The notes under the pieces are model-generated. The model made no database searches and was not told the origin of the DNA. It saw only the letters and a list, made by a program, of their open reading frames with translations. Positions 8,208-15,367 of a stretch of DNA of 38,386 nt are shown here, in pieces. Where the stretch lies: contig CALEWY010000010.1 in NCBI GenBank assembly GCA_937925335.1, forward strand, positions 1-38,386, written 5' to 3'. Source of the stretch: an uncultured Acidimicrobiales bacterium (GTDB lineage: Bacteria; Actinomycetota; Acidimicrobiia; Acidimicrobiales; SZUA-35). The stretch's first letter is position 1; each line of letters starts with the position of its first letter. Made by a program: the position numbers and the translations under genes.

Positions 8208-8233
8208 CTGATTGGGGCGGGTTCAACAATCAG
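8208..8233 (+). other. Small inverted repeat just upstream of the DUF4214 gene
   Basis: CTGATT (8208-8213) pairs with AATCAG (8228-8233) across 14 nt. The right arm borders the Shine-Dalgarno AGGGGAG (8232-8238, 8 nt before the ATG), so it may be a 5' leader structure or a weak end signal for the acetyltransferase gene. Confidence 0.3.
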
Positions 8234-8246
8234 GGGAGCGTTTCGT

Positions 8247-10499
8247 ATGGGGTTGGGGTTGAAGCGTTTTGGGGTTGTCAGCGCTGCGTTGTTCACGCTG
8301 TTGGTGACCCTGGCCGGGATCGAGCCGTCGGTGACGGGTGCTCAGGCGCCCGATGCGCCGGCGGGTGAGTTTCGTCCGCACACGATCGAAGATGTTGCCC
8401 ACGGACCAGGTTTCGGTGAGGCCGAGGCTGATGTTTTGCGTCTCTATCAAGCGTTCTTCTCTCGTGAACCCGACGTGGACGGAGCGCTCTTTTGGCTTCG
8501 TCGCTTTGACGATGGAGCGTCGCTGGCTTCGATCGCAGATGGGTTTGCGCAGGGGCCCGAATTTTCCTCCGTGTATGGATCGCTCGATGACGAAGCGTTT
8601 GTCGACACCGTCTATGCGAACGTGCTTGGCCGCAGCTCCGATGCCGCTGGCCGTCAGTTCTGGATCGATGAGCTGGCGGCTGGCCGCAACCGAGGCTCGG
8701 TTGTCACCCTGATCGCTGGTGCGGTTGAGTTTGAAGACGCCAACCCGTTCCCAGTCGCTCCAGCGGCGACGGTTGACGATCTGTTGCGGGCGCCGCAGTT
8801 CGATGGTGAGCATGCTGCTGCCCTTCGTCTGTACCAGGCCTTCCTTGGTCGAGCTCCCGATGTTGATGGCGCGAGCTTTTGGACCGGTGAGGTGGAGAGT
8901 GGGCGGTCGATCGAATCGATCACTGAGGCGTTCGCGGCGAGCGCGGAGTTTGAGGCCCTTGCCGGTGCGGATGATGACGCGGCGTTCGTGGAGCGGATCT
9001 ATCAAAACGTGCTCGGCCGCAGTCCTGATGGGGAGGGGTCGGCGTTTTGGGTTGGCGAGCTCGCGGCTGGTCGAAGCCGTGCGTCAGTTGTTGCCGAATT
9101 CGCTGGCTCGCCCGAGTTCGTCGCCAACAATCCGTTCCAAATGGCAGGCATCGAGAGTTTGTTCTACCAATGCGGCGACACCGACGGTGACGACGTGGTG
9201 CTGTACTCCGGTGCTGATCTCGATCGGCTGAGCGAGCGTGAGGCCCTCAGCCCGTTTGGCTTCAATTTCTCGAAGGCTTGGCTGGAGCCGGTCACCTACG
9301 CCGAGTTTGGATTTGATCGCAGGGCGATTGCGACGCCGCCGCTCAGCGTTGAGCCACCCCACTTGCTCCCTCGGTTTCGGGCGCCTTGTCGACCGGAAAT
9401 CCTTGGTGGCGTGGACGATGGTGGATGGCTTGATCGGTCGCTTCGTCGCCAACAGGATGGTCCGCCGCAACGAGCGACGAGCCTGGAATGTATGGCCCGT
9501 GATGACGTCACCGGCCCTGTGGTCGAAATTCACGGCGTGGAGTCCGGGGTCGCCAACGTCGACATTTTCATCGACGACCAATACGTGCGATCGGCTGGAG
9601 TCAATGCGAAGACGCCTCTGAGCGAAGCGATCGTTCGATATGAAGCTGAGCGCGGAATCCTGCTTTCGAATGCAATCGTCGCGATCGCGCCTGGCGGTGG
9701 ACCGGGAGACCAATTTGATGTCTCGATCGCGATCGGGGACGGCCCGAGGGCCGACTGTGGCCGAGCGGGCCGGATTGCGACGCTCCCCGAGCCCGACGAG
9801 TCGTGGTTCTGTCGCGCATCACTCGACGGGTCTGCGGCCCGCGTGGACTACTCCACCCCCTCGTTCCTCTTCGATCAGGTACTCCGCGATGGTGAACCGA
9901 TTGTGGAATTCACGCAGGCAAGCCCGCTCGATCCAGGTGCCATCCCGGGACAGACCCATACCTATCAACTGAGATTCACCGGCGACGGTCAGCCGGCAAC
10001 GTTCATGGACTGCGGAATGGTCACGATGCCGCCGGACACTCCAGAGAATCGAATCCTTGCAGCCGAAGCCATCTTCAACGGACTGCCACCCGGTCCGTAC
10101 CTGTATGGCACGGTGAACGTCACCGAACCGGGAACGGTATTGACCTTCGACATCGCGATGTCCGTGATCAACGCAGCGGGGAATGGAACGTTCGACTACG
10201 GCGTGACCGTCTTCGATGAGAATCGCAACGAGGTGTTCCCACTTCTGCCTGGGGGGCACCCTGGAATCGTGCCGATCGATGATGTCTACGGTCTCCTACT
10301 TTCTGCTCTCGATGAGGGGCGAAGCGTGGAGTTTGAGTTCACGCCTCAGGGCGTGCCGGTTCGCTGGACGATCGACGGGCGGGGCAACGACTACCAGTGC
10401 CTCGAGAGAGACACAGCGCCGCTCGAACTCCGACCGCGTGACAAGCCTTGGTGTACGGGTGCGCCGGATTCGTTTGGAACGCTCATACCTCGCCCCTAA
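8247..10499 (+). CDS. Secreted DUF4214-repeat protein
   Basis: A 750-residue exported protein. Residues 1-33 form a Sec signal peptide (MGLGLKRF, a hydrophobic core, then TGAQA). Four DUF4214-type helical units follow at about 61-107, 115-165, 188-235 and 244-292, each with the pattern LYQAFLGRxPDxxGxxFW. Units 1 and 3 resemble each other (LRLYQAF.xREPDVDGA and LRLYQAFLGRAPDVDGAS), as do 2 and 4 (VLGRSSDAAGRQFW and VLGRSPDGEGSAFW), so a two-unit block was duplicated. Residues about 300-750 are a Cys-containing beta-rich region of unknown family. DUF4214 is often found next to RTX-type or S-layer proteins; a cell-surface role is inferred. A good Shine-Dalgarno AGGGGAG lies 8 nt before the ATG. 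Confidence 0.85.
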   Translation: MGLGLKRFGVVSAALFTLLVTLAGIEPSVTGAQAPDAPAGEFRPHTIEDVAHGPGFGEAEADVLRLYQAFFSREPDVDGALFWLRRFDDGASLASIADGFAQGPEFSSVYGSLDDEAFVDTVYANVLGRSSDAAGRQFWIDELAAGRNRGSVVTLIAGAVEFEDANPFPVAPAATVDDLLRAPQFDGEHAAALRLYQAFLGRAPDVDGASFWTGEVESGRSIESITEAFAASAEFEALAGADDDAAFVERIYQNVLGRSPDGEGSAFWVGELAAGRSRASVVAEFAGSPEFVANNPFQMAGIESLFYQCGDTDGDDVVLYSGADLDRLSEREALSPFGFNFSKAWLEPVTYAEFGFDRRAIATPPLSVEPPHLLPRFRAPCRPEILGGVDDGGWLDRSLRRQQDGPPQRATSLECMARDDVTGPVVEIHGVESGVANVDIFIDDQYVRSAGVNAKTPLSEAIVRYEAERGILLSNAIVAIAPGGGPGDQFDVSIAIGDGPRADCGRAGRIATLPEPDESWFCRASLDGSAARVDYSTPSFLFDQVLRDGEPIVEFTQASPLDPGAIPGQTHTYQLRFTGDGQPATFMDCGMVTMPPDTPENRILAAEAIFNGLPPGPYLYGTVNVTEPGTVLTFDIAMSVINAAGNGTFDYGVTVFDENRNEVFPLLPGGHPGIVPIDDVYGLLLSALDEGRSVEFEFTPQGVPVRWTIDGRGNDYQCLERDTAPLELRPRDKPWCTGAPDSFGTLIPRP

Positions 10500-10627
10500 C
10501 TCCCGCAGGTGAAATTGCTCAACCCCTGAGTCGGTGGAATCACGCGACCTTCCTTGCCGCCCACCCGTCCTGGATGTGGACTGCACCCAGTGCGGATGCG
10601 GAACGCTCTCGGGCGAGGAGTTTGGCG

Positions 10628-11737
10628 ATGAACCAGCGGGATGAAGAATTGCTGGAAGAGAAGCGGCGCAAACGGCGTCGAGCGCTGTGGTTCCGTGGTT
10701 TCGGAGTGCTTGGAGCGATCGTGCTGATCGCTGGGGTTCAGGTCGGAGCGGTGCGCGTGCTTGGCGGCAAGAGCGAGGCTGCGCCCGCAATCGACGTTGC
10801 TGATGGCGATGCTGATGGTGACGTTGATAGTGGTCTCGACGGCGAGGAACGCAACGCCACCGAGCAGGCAGACGGTTCACTCGCACTCGGCAGCGATGAC
10901 GATCAGTCGTCGGATCGTGAGTCGGCTCGCCAGGCTGGTTCTGACAACGGCACCGATGAGGGCGCCGATGAGGACGCTGGTGCAGACGAGGATTCGAGTG
11001 ACGCCAACGACACTGCTCGCTCGGGTGATGCCAGCGCTGATGTGAATCGGCCGACAACGACCATCGCCAATGCACTCGGTGCCGGCGACGGCGGCGTCGC
11101 CCCGATTCGTTCGACGACCACAGCTCGTCCTCCGGTCACCCTTTCGCCAACGACGCAACCTGCAACGAAGCCTTCGACGACTCGCCGACCAACAACAACC
11201 GTCCGGTCGACCACCACCGTTCGTCCAACAACCCAGCGTCCAACGACAACGGTCCGTCCGACGACAACCCAGCGCCCCACCACGGCACCGCCGACCACGG
11301 CCCGCCCGACGACAACCCGTCGGCCAACGACGGCACCACCGACCACTGCACGACCCACCACAACGGCAGCGCCGACGACCGCCGCGCCGACAACGGCGGC
11401 ACCGACGACAGCCTCGCCGATCCCAGCAGGCCCGCGCATCTCGAACCTGCGTATGGCCTCAATCGGTCGAACATCTGCCGATGTCCGGTTTAGCAATCAG
11501 GTCTGCACGGCGGTCCGCTTCGACTACAGCTCACCATCCGGCGACTCGGGTGCACACGTCAGCGCTGGCTACCCGAGCACGAACCACTGCTGGTTCAACC
11601 ACTCTGGCCAGTTGGGTAACGCCAACTGGGGCCTCCCACCCCTGCTGCCAGACACGGCCTACAACGTGTCCATCACTGTGGTGGACGAGTTTGGACAGTC
11701 GGCTTCAACGTCGATCTCGTTCCGGACCAAACCCTGA
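10628..11737 (+). CDS. Membrane-anchored surface protein with Thr/Pro linker and FN3-like domain
   Basis: 369 residues in four parts: a short charged cytoplasmic start (MNQRDEELLEEKRRKRRRA), one transmembrane helix (about 20-43), an Asp/Glu-rich stretch (about 50-135), a Thr/Pro/Arg low-complexity linker built on TTTRPTT-like units (about 160-265), and a C-terminal beta-sandwich (about 273-369) that resembles fibronectin type III and holds two cysteines. The layout is that of a type II surface protein that holds a domain away from the cell through an extended, possibly glycosylated, linker. GAGGAG lies 7 nt before the ATG, which fixes the start although the frame is open further upstream. It follows the DUF4214 gene by 128 bp, in the same direction. 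Confidence 0.8.
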   Translation: MNQRDEELLEEKRRKRRRALWFRGFGVLGAIVLIAGVQVGAVRVLGGKSEAAPAIDVADGDADGDVDSGLDGEERNATEQADGSLALGSDDDQSSDRESARQAGSDNGTDEGADEDAGADEDSSDANDTARSGDASADVNRPTTTIANALGAGDGGVAPIRSTTTARPPVTLSPTTQPATKPSTTRRPTTTVRSTTTVRPTTQRPTTTVRPTTTQRPTTAPPTTARPTTTRRPTTAPPTTARPTTTAAPTTAAPTTAAPTTASPIPAGPRISNLRMASIGRTSADVRFSNQVCTAVRFDYSSPSGDSGAHVSAGYPSTNHCWFNHSGQLGNANWGLPPLLPDTAYNVSITVVDEFGQSASTSISFRTKP

Positions 11738-11796
11738 TCGAGCTGCACGAACGCCTCGCGCTCGACACTGTGCCGGGCCACATCCGGGTGAGAGGT

Positions 11797-11843
11797 TGAC
11801 CTCGGAGGTCATTGAATCGATTCTGGGGCCGTCTCAGAATCGA
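11797..11843. promoter_or_regulatory. Two perfect inverted repeats upstream of the SnoaL-like gene
   Basis: TGACCTCGGAGGTCA (11797-11811) is a 15-bp palindrome around one central base. Directly after it TCGATTCT (11817-11824) and AGAATCGA (11836-11843) form an 8-bp inverted repeat with an 11-nt spacer, ending 3 nt before the ATG at 11847. They may be operators, or hairpins that end the FN3-protein transcript. Confidence 0.45.
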
Positions 11844-11846
11844 ACG

Positions 11847-12341
11847 ATGGCCGTCTCCCCCGATCCCGTCTTTGACCTTGCCGCAAACCCGGTGATCGCT
11901 GCAGGTCCACCTGCTGAACGGCTCGCCGACCAACAGATCGTCGAGCGCTACTGCGCAGCGTGGATTGCGGGTGACACGCTGGCGGTGGTCTCCCTCTATC
12001 ACCCCGACCTGGAGTTGCAGTGGCCTGGTGTGCATCGCCTCGCGGGCACACACCACGGTCGCGATGACTCGATCAATGCGCTTCTCGCGCTGCAGGCGGT
12101 GACGAATCGAACGCCCGTCGATCTGGTCGACGTCTTGATCGGGTCGCACTCGGTGATGGCCGTCGTCGATGAACGCTGGACCGACCCCACACCCGGTGAG
12201 ACGAACACGATCGTGATGCGTCGACACCTCGACTTCACCGTGCTCGAAGGCCAGCTCCGAACCTGTCGAATCTACGAGTCCGATCAGGCGGTCGTGGACG
12301 ACTGGATCGAGCGGGTCTCGATGTCGCTCGGTGAGGTCTAA
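11847..12341 (+). CDS. SnoaL-like (NTF2 fold) protein
   Basis: 164 residues with the plan of the SnoaL-like/NTF2 family: helices IVERYCAAWIAGDTLAVVSL, then a strand pair YHPDLELQWPGVHRLAGTHHG, a helical DDSINALLALQAVT, and sheet strands VMAVVDERWT, RHLDFTVLEGQLRTCRIY with a terminal DQAVVDDWI. Members are small polyketide cyclases, isomerases or binding proteins; the exact role cannot be assigned. The frame is open far upstream through the FN3 gene but the homologous part starts with the ATG at 11847. Its TAA overlaps the stop of the convergent DUF1737 gene. Confidence 0.8.
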   Translation: MAVSPDPVFDLAANPVIAAGPPAERLADQQIVERYCAAWIAGDTLAVVSLYHPDLELQWPGVHRLAGTHHGRDDSINALLALQAVTNRTPVDLVDVLIGSHSVMAVVDERWTDPTPGETNTIVMRRHLDFTVLEGQLRTCRIYESDQAVVDDWIERVSMSLGEV

Positions 12342-12517
12342 TCCAGCGGAAGGATGACCGCTTGGGCGACGACGTTCGAGCCCATGTCTGGGTTGTAAGT
12401 GATCGACGGTGAGCCGTAGAGGACGTAACCCTCGTTCAGGGCGTCGGCGACTCGGACACAAAACGCGTGATCATCCGGTCCGGTCAGCAGCCGATAGCGG
12501 TCTCGTTCATCACTCAT
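12338..12517 (-). CDS. Small DUF1737 domain protein
   Basis: A 59-residue gene. The protein begins MSDERDRYRLLTGPDDHAFC and continues with VADALNEGYVLYGSPSITYN and NVVAQAVILPLD. The blocks YRLLTGPDD, ALxxGYxLYGSPS and AQAVI are the hallmarks of DUF1737, a short single-domain family of unknown function. A GAGAGG sequence lies about 10 nt upstream of the ATG. Stop codons of this gene and the convergent SnoaL-like gene overlap (CTAA at 12338-12341). It is divergent from the rhodanese-metZ operon, with 122 bp between start codons. Confidence 0.82.
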   Translation of the reverse strand: MSDERDRYRLLTGPDDHAFCVRVADALNEGYVLYGSPSITYNPDMGSNVVAQAVILPLD

Positions 12518-12563
12518 TGAAGGGGCCTCTCACGTTGTCGCTCTTTCTTGTGCACAAACCCGT

Positions 12564-12591
12564 TTGTCACGCGCTTGGCCGTCGCTAGTCT
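12564..12591 (+). promoter_or_regulatory. Promoter of the rhodanese-metZ operon
   Basis: TTGTCA (12564-12569) and TAGTCT (12586-12591) are separated by 16 nt, the best -35/-10 pair in the window. The sulfur-type operator starts at the last base of the -10 box. Confidence 0.6.
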
Positions 12592-12616
12592 AATCCCGAC
12601 CAAATCAGTCGGAAAT
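12591..12616 (-). promoter_or_regulatory. Sulfur-regulon operator, site 1
   Basis: A 26-bp interrupted palindrome whose core on the minus strand reads CCGACTGATTTGGTCGG, flanked by ATTT and GATTA. The 16-base stretch GATTTGGTCGGGATTA is identical in site 3 upstream of the siroheme/sulfite reductase operon. It covers the predicted transcription start of the rhodanese-metZ operon, as expected for a repressor site. The form recalls Rrf2-family (CymR-like) operators, but the regulator is not known. Confidence 0.65.
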
Positions 12617-12639
12617 CATCCGGCGGGGGAGTGTTGGTG

Positions 12640-13041
12640 ATGTCTGTTGCGGAGATTGATCTCGACCATGCGTGGGAACGGTTGTCGAGCGAAGCGACGG
12701 CGGTGTTGATCGACGTTCGGACCGAAGCCGAATGGAGCTTCGTCGGGATCCCCGATCTATCGACCATCAACAAGCCCGTCAAACTCGTCGAGTGGACGAC
12801 GTTCCCGAGTGGCGCGCCAAACGCGGACTTCGTGGCACAAGCGAGTGATGGCCTCGACCCCTCGCAACCGCTTCTCATGTTGTGCCGATCGGGGGCGCGC
12901 TCTCGTGCCGCCGGCTCGGCGCTGGCCGCTGCGGGGTTCACCGATGTCTCGAACGTGTCGGCCGGATTCGAGGGTGATGTCGGGCCAGACAATCACCGCC
13001 ACGGCGGCTGGAAGGAAGCACTCCCATGGATCCAGCAGTGA
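12640..13041 (+). CDS. Rhodanese-like sulfurtransferase
   Basis: A 133-residue single-domain rhodanese. The active-site loop is CRSGARS with Cys at about residue 82, preceded by the family strand PLLMLCRSGARSRAAGSAL; the CH2A-like motif AVLIDVRTEAEWSFVGIP lies at 21-38. It would carry sulfane sulfur as a persulfide. In mycobacteria an equivalent gene directly precedes metZ (Rv0390-Rv0391), and the same order is kept here, so a role in delivering or buffering sulfur for MetZ is inferred. GGGGGAG lies 8 nt before the ATG at 12640; GTG codons at 12631 and 12637 are less likely. The metZ start overlaps this gene by 16 nt. Confidence 0.88.
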   Translation: MSVAEIDLDHAWERLSSEATAVLIDVRTEAEWSFVGIPDLSTINKPVKLVEWTTFPSGAPNADFVAQASDGLDPSQPLLMLCRSGARSRAAGSALAAAGFTDVSNVSAGFEGDVGPDNHRHGGWKEALPWIQQ

Positions 13042-14240
13042 GCGAATCTGATCCGCCAGATCTGCCCGGTCCAGACCACACAGACTTCTCCGAGGCGACC
13101 AACTTGGTTCGTGGTGGTCTCGCCCGATCCCAGTTCGACGAAACCGCCGAGGCGCTCTATCTCACCTCCGGTTATGTCTACGGCTCGGCCGCTGAAGCCG
13201 AAGCGGCATTCGCCGGTGAGCACGAACGGTTCATCTATTCGCGCTATGGCAACCCGACGGTCGCCACGTTCGAGGAGCGCCTACGAATCCTCGAAGGCGC
13301 CGAGGCATGTATGGCGACCGCGAGCGGCATGGCCGCCGTCTTTGCGTCACTTGCAAGCCTCGTGAAAGCAGGCGACCGGGTTGTTGGGTCGCGAGCCTTG
13401 TTCGGCTCATGCCATGTGATTCTGACGGAGATCTTGCCGCGCCTCGGAGTCGAGACCGAGCTGATCGATGGCACGTCACTTTCGGAGTGGGAGCGAGCAC
13501 TCGCCGGAGGAGCGAAGGCGGTCTTCTTGGAGACCCCGTCCAACCCCGGGCTCGAGATCATTGATCTCCAGGCCGTTTCCGACCTCGCTCATGGCGCTGG
13601 TGCGCTGGTCATCGTTGACAACGTCTTCGCAAGTCCGGTGCTGCAAAAGCCGCTCGAACTTGGCGCCGATGTTGTTGTCTACTCGGCGACGAAACACATC
13701 GACGGCCAGGGCAGGACCCTTGGTGGGGCGGTGCTCGGCACGCAGCAGTACATCAGCGAGACGCTGATGCCGTTTCTTCGCCACACCGGTCCCAGCCTCA
13801 GTCCGTTCAACGCGTGGGTCTTGTTGAAAGGCCTTGAGACCATTCGCCTTCGCGTCGAGGCCTCGTCGAGATCGGCGGAGGAACTCGCTAGTCGGTTGAG
13901 CGCTGACGCTCGCGTCGATCACGTCTCATACCCAACGCTGCAGAGCCACCCCGCTCACGATCTGGCAAAGCGTCAGATGTCGATGGGCGGCACGATCCTC
14001 ACCGTCGATGTTGGTTCGAAGGAGCGCGCGTTCTCGTTCCTCGATTCGCTGCGTTTGTTCGATATCTCGAACAACGTGGGTGATTCGAAGAGCATCGTCA
14101 CGCACCCGGCCACCACAACTCACCGACGTCTTTCGCCAGAGGCTCGTCAGGCCGTCGGGATCGGGCCGGGGATGGTTCGACTCTCCATCGGCCTGGAATC
14201 CGTCGAGGACTTGTTTACCGATCTCGACCGTTCGCTGTAA
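13026..14240 (+). CDS. metZ: O-succinylhomoserine sulfhydrylase
   Basis: A 404-residue PLP enzyme of the Cys/Met metabolism family that forms homocysteine from an O-acylhomoserine and sulfide. The PLP lysine is K223 in SATKHIDGQGR, a sequence characteristic of MetZ rather than cystathionine synthases; upstream are YSRYGNPTVATFEERL, ATASGMAAVFASLASL and the PLP Asp in VIVDNVFASP (D198). The terminal SIGLESVEDLFTDLDRSL is also typical. It overlaps the rhodanese gene by 16 nt, so both are translated from one message. The operon is probably controlled by the sulfur-type operator at 12591. The product joins the sulfide made by the sulfite reductase at 15.4 kb. Confidence 0.95.
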   Translation: MDPAVSESDPPDLPGPDHTDFSEATNLVRGGLARSQFDETAEALYLTSGYVYGSAAEAEAAFAGEHERFIYSRYGNPTVATFEERLRILEGAEACMATASGMAAVFASLASLVKAGDRVVGSRALFGSCHVILTEILPRLGVETELIDGTSLSEWERALAGGAKAVFLETPSNPGLEIIDLQAVSDLAHGAGALVIVDNVFASPVLQKPLELGADVVVYSATKHIDGQGRTLGGAVLGTQQYISETLMPFLRHTGPSLSPFNAWVLLKGLETIRLRVEASSRSAEELASRLSADARVDHVSYPTLQSHPAHDLAKRQMSMGGTILTVDVGSKERAFSFLDSLRLFDISNNVGDSKSIVTHPATTTHRRLSPEARQAVGIGPGMVRLSIGLESVEDLFTDLDRSL

Positions 14241-14273
14241 ATGCCGCCAAGCGCAGCAAACGGTCGAGATCGA
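14220..14273. terminator. Long hairpin between convergent metZ and the membrane-protein gene
   Basis: CGATCTCGACCGTT (14220-14233) is matched perfectly by its complement at 14260-14273; after one mismatch GCTG pairs with CAGC, giving a 19-bp stem with a 16-nt loop. The left arm is the end of the metZ coding sequence and the metZ stop lies at the start of the loop. It probably ends transcription from both sides. There is no long T-run. Confidence 0.65.
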
Positions 14274-14278
14274 GTTCC

Positions 14279-14677
14279 TTACGAGCGACGCCTCGGAGCG
14301 TGGCGCTCTTCGCTTTGGACGCCGACCGGCTCGGGAATCTCGCGTCCAGTGGCGAGGCTGAGCAGGATCAAGAGGGTGAGGACCGAGAACATCGCCCAGC
14401 CGAGGGCGGTGCTCGTCGTCGATGGTTCGTCAAGGCGAGTCTTGGCTCGCGCTTCGATCGACGCTTCGTCGCATGCACCGGTCAGGTCAGAGGCCTTTGC
14501 GGTGTCCGTTTCGACGAGAGATTGACACGTGGGTGCACCGGATGCAGCCGGCACACCCACGTTGACTCCGGTGATGGAGATGACCATGAAGATGCCAATT
14601 GCGATCGCACTGCTGATCGAACGAGGCGTAGGGAGCCGCCGAGTTCGAGTGCGGGGATCCACACCGGAGAAGGTCAT
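14279..14677 (-). CDS. Small two-helix membrane protein of unknown function
   Basis: 132 residues from the ATG at 14677 (a TTG at 14719 would add 14). Two hydrophobic helices: ISSAIAIGIFMVISITGVNV at about 21-40 and ALGWAMFSVLTLLILLSLAT near the C-terminal third. Between them is a polar loop with two cysteines (APTCQSLVETD and TGACDEASIE) that could form a disulfide outside the cell; the loop is acidic, and both ends are basic, which places them in the cytoplasm. No family is recognised. It lies between metZ and the DUF4202 gene and may be transcribed alone. Confidence 0.55.
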   Translation of the reverse strand: MTFSGVDPRTRTRRLPTPRSISSAIAIGIFMVISITGVNVGVPAASGAPTCQSLVETDTAKASDLTGACDEASIEARAKTRLDEPSTTSTALGWAMFSVLTLLILLSLATGREIPEPVGVQSEERHAPRRRS

Positions 14678-14809
14678 GCCGAGTTCTTCGTCGCGAAAGC
14701 GACGACGGTTCAGTCCCAAGGCGTGAGAACCCCAGAATCAGTATTGGCTGGCGACCTCAGTGGTTGAGGTGGCCTGACCAGCGCAGGGCTCGCAGCCGCC
14801 GCGCTCAGC

Positions 14810-15367
14810 TCAGCTCGCCCCGAGGGCTGCGTCGATGAGTGCCGCCGCTTCGCCGCTCATCTTCTTTGTGGTCTTTGCCACGACCCGCTCGAGATGATCC
14901 GCGTCGATCGTCGTCGAGAACGAATCGAACTGAGTCTGGAGAAAGACGAGGCAAGCCACGTCCTCGAGCCTCTGCGTCTCCGGGTCAGACCCGAGACCGC
15001 CGCGAAGCAGCAGCTCGCTGACCCGAGCGATGAAGCCTTCGTCGATCGTGTGCTGCTCGAGGATCTCGCGAGCGCTCGCCGCTTGGTGTGCCTTGTTGGC
15101 CTTGCGCCAGCGGAGGTACCCGGCCCGACCCTCGGGGTAGGAAGCGCGAGCGAGTTCCCAGCGTCGGAGATGATGCGCTCGGGCCGCCACCTGCAGCTCA
15201 GCGGTCGGGTCGGGCGTGAGTGTGTAGAGCCACGTGGTCGCTCGTTCACCCTCGATGCGAGCTCGGGGCATGTCGTCGATCGTGTTCGGATCGAGTTCGT
15301 TCGCACGATCGATATGACGAAGAACGTGCTTGAGCGTGGCGGAGTCTGGGGCGGTCAGGTCGCACAT
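14810..15367 (-). CDS. DUF4202 family protein
   Basis: 185 residues that match DUF4202: LRHIDRANELDP near the N-terminus, LQVAARAHHLRRWELARASY, then YPEGRAGYLRWRKANKAH, LEDVACLVFLQTQFDSF and the terminal AKTTKKMSGEAAALIDAAL. It is an all-helical protein with conserved His and Asp residues, reminiscent of a metal-binding fold, but the function is unknown. The ATG overlaps the end of the sulfite reductase gene by 13 nt, so it is the last gene of the siroheme/sulfite-reductase operon and very probably serves it. Confidence 0.85.
   Translation of the reverse strand: MCDLTAPDSATLKHVLRHIDRANELDPNTIDDMPRARIEGERATTWLYTLTPDPTAELQVAARAHHLRRWELARASYPEGRAGYLRWRKANKAHQAASAREILEQHTIDEGFIARVSELLLRGGLGSDPETQRLEDVACLVFLQTQFDSFSTTIDADHLERVVAKTTKKMSGEAAALIDAALGAS

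Noticed and set aside
11100..11420. Repeated ACGACAACC/CCGACC-type DNA that resembles a repeat array
   Set aside because: Units are irregular in length and in frame for a TTTRPTT protein linker; there are no constant repeats with unique spacers, so it is not a CRISPR.
10903..11496. A 197-residue minus-strand frame rich in VVGAAVVG and VVGRRVV repeats
   Set aside because: It is the antisense reading of the Thr/Pro/Arg linker of the FN3 membrane protein; the plus-strand gene has a start signal, a membrane helix and a folded domain.
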